A stretch of 64,000 bases of DNA, taken from contig JBMFWD010000012.1 in the NCBI GenBank assembly GCA_049965615.1, positions 3,319 through 67,318 on the forward strand, in the 5' to 3' direction. The notes below the pieces were generated by a model, which was not told where the DNA came from, made no database searches, and worked only from the letters and a program-made list of their open reading frames with translations. Source of the DNA: Acidobacterium sp049965615. GTDB taxonomy: Bacteria > Acidobacteriota > Terriglobia > Terriglobales > Acidobacteriaceae. The number at the start of each line of letters is the position of its first letter. Position 1 is the first letter of the stretch. Position numbers and translations under genes: made by a program. Below, piece by piece: positions 41,694 to 48,931 of the stretch.

Positions 41694-42979
41694 GTGATTT
41701 ACCGAGATCGTCCGCCGCTGTCGTCTCTTCTTACCGTCTGAACAGCACATTGAACGAAGAGCTGAAGCAGGGAAATCGTTCTCAAGTTCCTCCTCCGCCA
41801 GGCGGTGTTGCGCAACTGTTGCCCGAGCCGATTTTTCCGCAACATGCAAAGCTGTTCGCCGCTCCGGACGAGGACTATCTTCCGAGGAACGGGAAGCGGC
41901 ATTGGACTGCACCGCAAATTTATCATGCGATGCAGGGTTGGATGTTTCCCTACTTTCGCTCGCGTCTGCAGGCGGGAGAGTTTCATCCCATCATTGCCTA
42001 TCTTTTCAATGAGTGGAAGTGCAACCTGGACTGCAATTACTGCTGGGCGTACGACAACCGCGTCAACGGCATGACGGAGGACATCGCCAGACGTTCCATC
42101 GACTGGCTGCATTCAACAACCTGTCGGGTGCTTGCTCTGATGGGCGGAGAAGTTTTGTTGCGTCCCAACTTCGCGCATAAGGTGATCTATTACGCCGCGA
42201 AGAAGGGCTTCTGGATCTACCTGCCGACGAATGGCCGGCTGATGAGACCGGATGTGATCGACCGCGTGGCGGACGCCGGGGTTGCGACGGTCAATCTGGC
42301 GGTAGACGCCTGGGACCTCAAGCCGGGACTACCCAAAGCGATGGTCCCCATCCGACAATATTTCGATTATCTCGTACGCAAACAGTACAAGTACGGCTAC
42401 TCCGTCTTCCTGAATATCAATATTTGCCGCAACAACCTCGACGATGTGCGCATGTTGACAGAACTTGCGCACGACAACGGCATCGCCACCGATTACCACA
42501 TTTGCGAAACTCCGCTGATGGAACACGACGATTTCAAGTATTTGGTGGACAATCCAGTCTTTATTCAGCCGGAAGATCATGCGCCCATCGGCGAATTGAT
42601 CGACTGGCTGATCGACAAACAGAATGCAGGTTGGCGCATGGCGAACTCCGTCCAGCGGTTGGGCGAGATGAAGAAGTTCATGAACAAGGAACTGGACGCA
42701 TGGGGCTGCCGCGCCGGACTTAACAGCATCATCATTCGCACCGATGGAACGCTGGCCCCCTGCTTCCCGATGTATTCGGCCAATCACGATTGGGGGACGA
42801 TCGAAGCGCCGAAGCTGGAACTTGGCCAGTTGCGGGGGATGAAGGCAGACTGCGAATCGAACTGTTTTTCGACCCTCAACCACATCCTTGCCTTCTGCTA
42901 TAACGACATGCGCGTCATTCGCTGGCTGTTCAAGGAAGCACTACATGGCTTCCAGGGCGTGCACGGCAATATGGAGTAG
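41690..42979 (+). CDS. Radical SAM enzyme with SPASM-like C-terminus
   Basis: In this 429-aa protein the radical-SAM cluster motif is WKCNLDCNYCWAYDN (CxxxCxxC), and MGGEVLL is the GGE motif. C-terminal cysteines in GCRAGLNSIII, TLAPCFPM and DCESNC to AFCYND resemble a SPASM/twitch extension with an auxiliary Fe-S cluster. An N-terminal extension of about 105 residues precedes the cluster. It starts by ATGA overlap with the upstream Fe-S protein. SPASM enzymes often modify peptides or proteins; no precursor peptide was recognised, so the target may be an operon protein or a small molecule. Confidence 0.85.
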   Translation: MSDLPRSSAAVVSSYRLNSTLNEELKQGNRSQVPPPPGGVAQLLPEPIFPQHAKLFAAPDEDYLPRNGKRHWTAPQIYHAMQGWMFPYFRSRLQAGEFHPIIAYLFNEWKCNLDCNYCWAYDNRVNGMTEDIARRSIDWLHSTTCRVLALMGGEVLLRPNFAHKVIYYAAKKGFWIYLPTNGRLMRPDVIDRVADAGVATVNLAVDAWDLKPGLPKAMVPIRQYFDYLVRKQYKYGYSVFLNINICRNNLDDVRMLTELAHDNGIATDYHICETPLMEHDDFKYLVDNPVFIQPEDHAPIGELIDWLIDKQNAGWRMANSVQRLGEMKKFMNKELDAWGCRAGLNSIIIRTDGTLAPCFPMYSANHDWGTIEAPKLELGQLRGMKADCESNCFSTLNHILAFCYNDMRVIRWLFKEALHGFQGVHGNME

Positions 42980-43120
42980 GCATTCGATCGACAGAGTCCC
43001 AACGCAGGAGGGTTCCTTTAGAAAATGTTCTCCCGCGGGGTATGTCGAATTTTCTCCAAACATCATCAAGAACGGGTTGCCGGGTGCGCCGCGTCGAAAA
43101 ATTCGAAGAGGAGGAAAAAC

Positions 43121-44023
43121 ATGGTCAGAGAGCAAACCGCGAGACGCAGCGCCTCCAACATCTGTTTTCTGGTAGCCATTTGGGTTGCGCTGGCAATGTT
43201 CGCAACGGGTGCGAGGGCGCTGATCCATCGAACGGGGGAACCTGATCCCGATGGCACGCTCGACCCATTATCGCCCGGCATTGCCGGAGATCGCGTGTTC
43301 GCCGAATTGGTCGCCCAGAATGAGGCCAGGAACGGAGCGCTGGCCGAGTACACGGTCCTGAGAACCTATCAAGTGATCGATTTGAAAGGAAAGGTGCATG
43401 CCGAGGTAAGAGGACAGATGGAATATCATGCGCCCGACAAGAAGACGTTCGTCGTTAGGTCCGAGACCGGATCCTATCTAGTCCGTCATCTGGCACTGAA
43501 TCCGCTTATTGCCAGCGAGATCGCAGTAGCAACTGGCAAGGCGCATCGCGATAGCTCCTTTACCCCGGCCAACTACACCCTCGACCTACTTGGGGAGCAA
43601 CAGATTGGATCGTACCGCTGCTTCGTCGCGCGTGCGATCCCTAGGCGGAGAGATAAGTATCTATTTGAGGGCAAAGTATGGATTGACACTCAGGACTATG
43701 CCATTGTTCGGATCGAAGGACATCCCGCGAAGAAGCTTTCCTTTTGGATAAAACGGGCTAACATTGTGCGGCAATATCAGAAGATTGGCGGATTCTGGCT
43801 CCCACAAAGAGACGACACACTCGTCCAGGTGAGGCTCTATGGAAAACACGTTCTGATGATCGATTACCAGGATTACTCGGTCAAACCAGCGCTCTATAGG
43901 AGCGATTCCATCCAGAACTCCGGCATGTTCCGGTCTCCAAATGGGGCGCAGCTTTCAGGTGATAGCGTCGGAACTGCTGTGGTCATGGCCCAATCCAGTT
44001 CGACGGTGCACAGCAATTTTTAA
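43121..44023 (+). CDS. Secreted outer-membrane lipoprotein-sorting-like protein
   Basis: This 300-aa protein has a signal peptide (NICFLVAIWVALAMFATGARA). The mature part resembles LolA/MucB-like beta-sheet proteins: YTVLRTYQVIDLKGKVHAEV, then VWIDTQDYAIVRIEGHPAKK and GFWLPQRDDT. I chose the ATG at 43121 because a strong GAGGAGG lies upstream; the frame is open earlier, but without a signal-like start. Such proteins are common in Acidobacteria with no settled role. It lies within the activase cluster. Confidence 0.7.
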   Translation: MVREQTARRSASNICFLVAIWVALAMFATGARALIHRTGEPDPDGTLDPLSPGIAGDRVFAELVAQNEARNGALAEYTVLRTYQVIDLKGKVHAEVRGQMEYHAPDKKTFVVRSETGSYLVRHLALNPLIASEIAVATGKAHRDSSFTPANYTLDLLGEQQIGSYRCFVARAIPRRRDKYLFEGKVWIDTQDYAIVRIEGHPAKKLSFWIKRANIVRQYQKIGGFWLPQRDDTLVQVRLYGKHVLMIDYQDYSVKPALYRSDSIQNSGMFRSPNGAQLSGDSVGTAVVMAQSSSTVHSNF

Positions 44024-44138
44024 GAACTGGGCAGAACGCGCACAGGCTATGCTTCCGAATCTTGCCGATGATTTCATGGGAACAGTGGGGGAAGTCCTGC
44101 ATAGCTTCCAGAGCGCACCGGGCACCATGGGGTGAGAA

Positions 44139-47100
44139 ATGACGAACCAGATCTCAATGAAGAAGGGTCGCTCCAGGAAAAGCCCTTCTCTTCAGGCCCT
44201 GTCGAGCGTAGCCGGTAAGGAGTTTCTGCTGGGCATGGACGTGGGTTCGACAACCGTTAAGACGGTGGTGCGCTCCGCTGTCACGGGAGAAATTCTTCTC
44301 CGCGATTACCGCCGCCACGAAAGCAGACAGGCAGAAACGGTCCTGCACGCCTTGCAGCAGGCAAAGAGCGAACTCGGCATTGCGGACAGCAACCTGCGCC
44401 TCTTCATGAGCGGAAGCGGAGGGCAGCGCACAGCGGAATTGCTAGGCGCCCGCTTCGTTCAGGAAGTCGCGGCTGTCAGCCTGGCGGTCGAAACGTCGTA
44501 CCCGGAAGTGCGTTCTGTGATCGAGCTCGGCGGCCAGGATGCCAAGATGATTATTTTTCAGGAAAGCGATCTTCAGGGCCGGCGGAAGAAGATTGCGTCG
44601 ATGAACGACAAGTGCGCCGGAGGGACTGGCGTGGTCATCGAAAAGATTGCCGCCAGACTTCACATCCCCTCCGGCGACCTTCTGACGGCGAAGTACGACG
44701 ATACGCAGGTGTATCCGGTCGCGGGCAAGTGCGGCGTCTTCGCGGAAACCGACATTACCGGACTGCAGAAGCAGGGCGTGCCTGCAACTCAACTGATGGC
44801 CTCCTTGTTCGACGCCATCGTTTTGCAAAACCTCAGCGTCCTCACACGGGGCCACACACTGCTGCCCACGGTATTTCTACTCGGCGGCCCGAACGCCTAT
44901 TTCCCAGGTCTGCTGACGGCTTGGCGCAAAGGTCTGCTCGACCTGTGGAAACGAAAGAATGTCTCTCTACCAGCCAATGCCAGCGTGGAGTCCCTGGTCA
45001 TGGTGCCTCCAATGGCAGAATATTTTGCCGCCATCGGCGCGATCGAGTTTGGTGCGATGGAACCGGAAGGAATGGTGCAGTATCAGGGAACGCAGGCGCT
45101 GCAGATCTCCATCCTGAAAAACGAAGCCTCCCTCGATGCAATGTCGGGCGCGGGCGGTCTGTGCGCCAATGCCGCCGAACTGGAGAGCCTTCGCAGAACG
45201 TACGCCCTGCCTTCTCGTCCTTGTCCAGCGGTCTCGGCCAATGGAGATGCAGTGTATGTTGGCCTCGATGGCGGCTCGACCTCCACCAAAGCTGTCGCGC
45301 TTTCTCCCGAGGGAGAGGTGCTGACCACTTCCTATCGCCTTTCCCAGTCCGACCCGATTGCCGATGCGGTTGCCGTTCTTCGCGACTTACGCGGAAAGCT
45401 GGAACAATCCGGGCGGCAGGTGAAAGTTCTTGGACTCGGGACCACCGGCTATTCCAAAGACCTGTTGGCCAAGGTCTTATCGGCGGATCTCGCCTTGGTG
45501 GAAACAGTGGCCCATGCGAAATCTTCCCTGCGTCTGTATCCGGATGTGGACGCCATCATCGACGTGGGTGGCCAGGACATCAAGATCATCCTGCTACAGG
45601 ATAGGGCGGTAAAAGACTTCAAGCTGAATACGCAATGCTCTGCGGGCAATGGATATTTTTTGCAGGCCGCCGCGGAAGGACTTGGGATCCAAATCGAAGA
45701 CTTTGCCGAGATCGCTTTTTCAGCCCGGCGAATGCCGCAGTTCAGCTATGGGTGTGCAGTCTTTCTCCAGTCGGACATCGTCAACTTTCAACGCCAGGGC
45801 TGGAGGCCGGAAGAGATCCTTGCCGGTCTGGCCACGGTCCTGCCCAAGAATGTGTTCCAGTATGTAGCCGGGGTATCGAACGTCGCGACCTTAGGCAGAC
45901 GTTTTGTCCTGCAAGGCGGCACGCAGAGGAATCTTGCGGTCGTGAAGGCGGAACTGGATTTTATCCGGAAGCATTATCACGGAAGCGGACAGCCCGAGGT
46001 CGTGGTCCATCCACATTGTTGTGAAGCGGGAGCCATCGGTGCCGCTCTTGAGGCTATGGAGTTTCATCAGGCAGGTCACGCCACTACCTTTCCTGGATTT
46101 GGTCTCCTCGGTACATTGCGGTACTCCATCCTTCGCGACGAAACGACACGCTGCCGCTTCTGCGCCAATCGTTGCTTGCGGACCTTCGTTGAACTGAGTG
46201 GCGAGGGCCCCGACAGGACGGGGCAAAGACGCGCGATCATCGCGACCTGCGAGCGGGGCGAGGCGGAGAGCACCGATACGGTGAGGGACATCAACGCCTC
46301 ATGGAAGTCGCTGCGTCAAAGCTGTCCCAATTACGTTCAGCTGGCTGCCGAGCAAGCATGGTTGCCGCAGTATCCCGCGTCCGCCATCGCAAGGTCGCAT
46401 CGGACGTCGGGCCTGGTCTTTCCAAACCGAGCGGAAGCAAAACAGCGGCTTCGCTCTGCCGTACACATCGGTATTCCGAAGGCGCTGAACCTGTTCACGT
46501 ATGCTCCATTGTTCTCAGCCTATTTCGAGAGCCTTGGGGTCCCTGCGCGAAATCTGCATTATTCCCATTTCTCCAGTCCGGAGCGTTACCAGCAGGCTGC
46601 AGGTTTCTCCGCGATCGATCCTTGCTTTCCATCGAAAGTTGCCATCGCCCATATATACGAGTTATTGCAGGTTTGCAAAACTAGACCGCTCGATGCGATT
46701 TTTTTTCCGATGTTCGATGTGCTGACGACACCGCTCGACGGCTGCAGCGGCTCGAACGCCTGCCCCTCGGGCTCCGCCACGCCGGAAGCGGTCAAGGCGG
46801 CTTTCTCCCGTACGGTCAACTGGTTCCAAGAAGTCGGGACCCGATATCTCAACCCAGTACTGGACATGGCGGACCACGAGCTCTTCAAGTACCAGATGTT
46901 TTCCTGTTGGAAAGATGTCCTGGCCCTCGATTGGCGGGAAAATTCGCATGCGGTAGACATTGCTTTTACCGCTTGGAATGCCTTTGAAACTCGGCTGCGC
47001 CATCAGACCAGGCTAACGCTGGACGAGTTGGAACGGAGCGGACAAATTGGTCTGGTAATGCTTGGCCGTCCCTATCACCATGACCCGGGGTTGAATCAGG

Positions 47101-47609
47101 GCATCCTCGACGAGCTTCAGAAGCTTGGTCATCCCATCTTCTCGCAGGGCCTATTGCCGCTGGATACGGATTTGCTCAACCGGCTCTTTGGAACAGAAGT
47201 GGAAGTTGGCCTGATCAGTTCTCCGCTGGACATTTCCGATGTGTGGAAGAACACCTTCTCCGCTAGCTCCAATCACAAGCTCTGGGCAGCGAAGTTTGTG
47301 GCCCGCCACCCGAATCTCATCTCGGTGGAACTCTCAAGCTTCAAGTGCGGGCACGACGCGTTTATCGGCAGGGTGATTGAGCAGATCATCGAAACCTCCG
47401 GTAAACCACATTTCTCTTTTCGCGATTTGGACGAAAACCGTCCCCTCGCCTCCCTTCGTATCCGCATTGAAACCATGCAGTATTTTCTCCGGCGTTACCG
47501 GGAGCAGTTGCAGAGAGAAAGGCACGTGCCAGGTCAATTGCAACCCGTATTGAGAACAAGAGAGAACGAACAGGAATTCCCTGGTGCGGCGGCCGCCCGA
47601 TTATGTTAA
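44139..47609 (+). CDS. Double ASKHA-type acyl-CoA dehydratase activase with DUF2229
   Basis: In this 1156-aa protein, ASKHA ATPase domain 1 (about 28-290) has GMDVGSTTVKT, NDKCAGGTG (C159) and AGKCGVFAETD (C198). ASKHA domain 2 (about 368-640) has GLDGGSTSTKA, NTQCSAGNG (C500) and YGCAVFLQSD (C539). In both the two cysteines are 39 residues apart, as are the cluster ligands in HgdC-type activators. Next is CRFCANRC (C672, C675, C679) and a DUF2229 domain (about 720-1130) with YHHDPGLN and SSFKCGHDAF. Such activases use ATP to push electrons into a dehydratase at very low potential. The dehydratase-like part is the separate 617-aa protein upstream. GGTGAGAA precedes the ATG. Confidence 0.88.
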   Translation: MTNQISMKKGRSRKSPSLQALSSVAGKEFLLGMDVGSTTVKTVVRSAVTGEILLRDYRRHESRQAETVLHALQQAKSELGIADSNLRLFMSGSGGQRTAELLGARFVQEVAAVSLAVETSYPEVRSVIELGGQDAKMIIFQESDLQGRRKKIASMNDKCAGGTGVVIEKIAARLHIPSGDLLTAKYDDTQVYPVAGKCGVFAETDITGLQKQGVPATQLMASLFDAIVLQNLSVLTRGHTLLPTVFLLGGPNAYFPGLLTAWRKGLLDLWKRKNVSLPANASVESLVMVPPMAEYFAAIGAIEFGAMEPEGMVQYQGTQALQISILKNEASLDAMSGAGGLCANAAELESLRRTYALPSRPCPAVSANGDAVYVGLDGGSTSTKAVALSPEGEVLTTSYRLSQSDPIADAVAVLRDLRGKLEQSGRQVKVLGLGTTGYSKDLLAKVLSADLALVETVAHAKSSLRLYPDVDAIIDVGGQDIKIILLQDRAVKDFKLNTQCSAGNGYFLQAAAEGLGIQIEDFAEIAFSARRMPQFSYGCAVFLQSDIVNFQRQGWRPEEILAGLATVLPKNVFQYVAGVSNVATLGRRFVLQGGTQRNLAVVKAELDFIRKHYHGSGQPEVVVHPHCCEAGAIGAALEAMEFHQAGHATTFPGFGLLGTLRYSILRDETTRCRFCANRCLRTFVELSGEGPDRTGQRRAIIATCERGEAESTDTVRDINASWKSLRQSCPNYVQLAAEQAWLPQYPASAIARSHRTSGLVFPNRAEAKQRLRSAVHIGIPKALNLFTYAPLFSAYFESLGVPARNLHYSHFSSPERYQQAAGFSAIDPCFPSKVAIAHIYELLQVCKTRPLDAIFFPMFDVLTTPLDGCSGSNACPSGSATPEAVKAAFSRTVNWFQEVGTRYLNPVLDMADHELFKYQMFSCWKDVLALDWRENSHAVDIAFTAWNAFETRLRHQTRLTLDELERSGQIGLVMLGRPYHHDPGLNQGILDELQKLGHPIFSQGLLPLDTDLLNRLFGTEVEVGLISSPLDISDVWKNTFSASSNHKLWAAKFVARHPNLISVELSSFKCGHDAFIGRVIEQIIETSGKPHFSFRDLDENRPLASLRIRIETMQYFLRRYREQLQRERHVPGQLQPVLRTRENEQEFPGAAAARLC

Positions 47610-48631
47610 GACTGCCTCTTTTGACGATGAGCGTCAGGCGATTTTTCTACTTACTTATAATTTGCGTGTCTGCTGTCACTGCGGCAGTGGCCCAGGAAAT
47701 CTCCGCACCTGCGCCGCAGACTGGGACCATCATCGGCACCGTGATCGATGTAAACGGAATTATCGTTTCCGGCGCTACCGTCGTCCTTGAAGGCCCTTCG
47801 CTCAGCGATCCCCGCACGGTTGTGACGAACGACAACGGATTTTTCGAACTGCACGATCTCAAGCCGGGAACACCTTATCAAATCATCGCCAGCGCCAAAG
47901 GATTCGCTAACCGGGTCTTGCCCGTCATCGTCCTCAAGCCAGGTCAGTATTTGGATCTGTCGAGCATCAGGCTCCAGGTTGCAGAAGTGGTGACCACGGT
48001 GCATGCGGCGTACTCCACCGAGCAGATCGCCACAGAACAGGTCAGGGTGGAGGAGAAGCAGCGCGTTCTTGGCATCATTCCCAACTTCTACGTTGTCTAT
48101 GATCCCAACGTCGTGCCGCTCACCACGAAGCTGAAGTTCTCGCTTGCTCTCAAAGTCGCCACCGATCCCATTACCTTCATCGGAGCAGGTTTCCTTGCAG
48201 GTATCTACCAGGCAGCAGACACCCCCGACTATGTGGAGGGAGCGAAGGGGTACGGTCAGCGCATCGGCGCTGTCTATGCAGGTGGCTTTACCGACATCAT
48301 GATAGGCGGTGCCATCCTGCCATCAGTTTTGCACCAGGACCCGCGATACTTCTACCAGGGCACGGGCACCAAAAAGTCTCGAGCTTTCCACGCAATTTCC
48401 AGCGCATTCATCTGCAAGGGGGACAATGGACAGTGGCAGCCGAATTACTCAACGGTAGGTGGCGATCTGGCATCGGCTGCCATTTCGAATATCTACTATC
48501 CGGCGGCAAATCGCGGCGCGGGTCTGGTGTTCGAGAATACCCTTATCAATACCGCTGACCGCATGGCCGCCAACCTGGCGCAAGAGTTCATCCTGCGCAA
48601 ATTCACGACAAAGCCCAAAAAGAAAAACTAG
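47603..48631 (+). CDS. Secreted protein with carboxypeptidase-regulatory-like domain
   Basis: This 342-aa protein has a signal peptide (about 12-30) and an Ig-like CarboxypepD_reg domain (GTIIGTVIDVNGIIVSGATV to DLSSIRLQVAEV). The remainder (VEEKQRVLGIIPNFYVVYDP to the end) is typical of Acidobacteria surface proteins. The ATG at 47603 overlaps the activase stop; ATG 47627 is an alternative. Its stop shares CTAG with the stop of a minus-strand gene, at the junction with the conjugation module. Confidence 0.75.
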   Translation: MLRLPLLTMSVRRFFYLLIICVSAVTAAVAQEISAPAPQTGTIIGTVIDVNGIIVSGATVVLEGPSLSDPRTVVTNDNGFFELHDLKPGTPYQIIASAKGFANRVLPVIVLKPGQYLDLSSIRLQVAEVVTTVHAAYSTEQIATEQVRVEEKQRVLGIIPNFYVVYDPNVVPLTTKLKFSLALKVATDPITFIGAGFLAGIYQAADTPDYVEGAKGYGQRIGAVYAGGFTDIMIGGAILPSVLHQDPRYFYQGTGTKKSRAFHAISSAFICKGDNGQWQPNYSTVGGDLASAAISNIYYPAANRGAGLVFENTLINTADRMAANLAQEFILRKFTTKPKKKN

Positions 48632-48903
48632 GCAATGATATTTATTAGATTGGTACGTCTGACTCCGCGGCCAAATTGCTTGGAGAGGTCAATGGCGAGC
48701 CGCTCGATCAACTGTTCGCCATATTCTGCCCGCGCTTCTCCCTGCTGCTCTGACTGGATAATGCGTCGTCCGATTTCCCAATAGGCCGCTGTCATCAGAC
48801 TATTAACGCTGCGAGCCGCCGTGCTTCTGGCTGACCGCACAAGTTCGACAATTCCAGTGCGGATCGCTTCGTAATTCTGGGGCGATTGGGTATTTCTGTT
48901 CAT
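48628..48903 (-). pseudogene. Truncated DUF1016/YhcG N-terminal domain
   Basis: This 91-aa open frame matches the start of DUF1016 (YhcG-type) proteins: IVELVRSARSTAARSVNSLMTAAYWEIGRRI, then LSKQFGRGVRRTNL. Full-length members are about 330-350 aa and carry a C-terminal PDDEXK nuclease. Here similarity ends at TNL and a stop follows five codons later, so the nuclease is missing. The truncation point coincides with the end of the plus-strand gene, marking a recombination boundary. Confidence 0.75.
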
Positions 48904-48931
48904 TTTCCTCTCCGTTTCATCCTATTCGCCT

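Noticed and set aside
44070..44135. In-frame tail VLHSFQSAPGTMG before the activase gene, resembling the end of the radical SAM protein (LHGFQGVHGNME)
   Set aside because: About half of the last 14 residues agree, but nothing further upstream matches, so a duplicated remnant cannot be supported.
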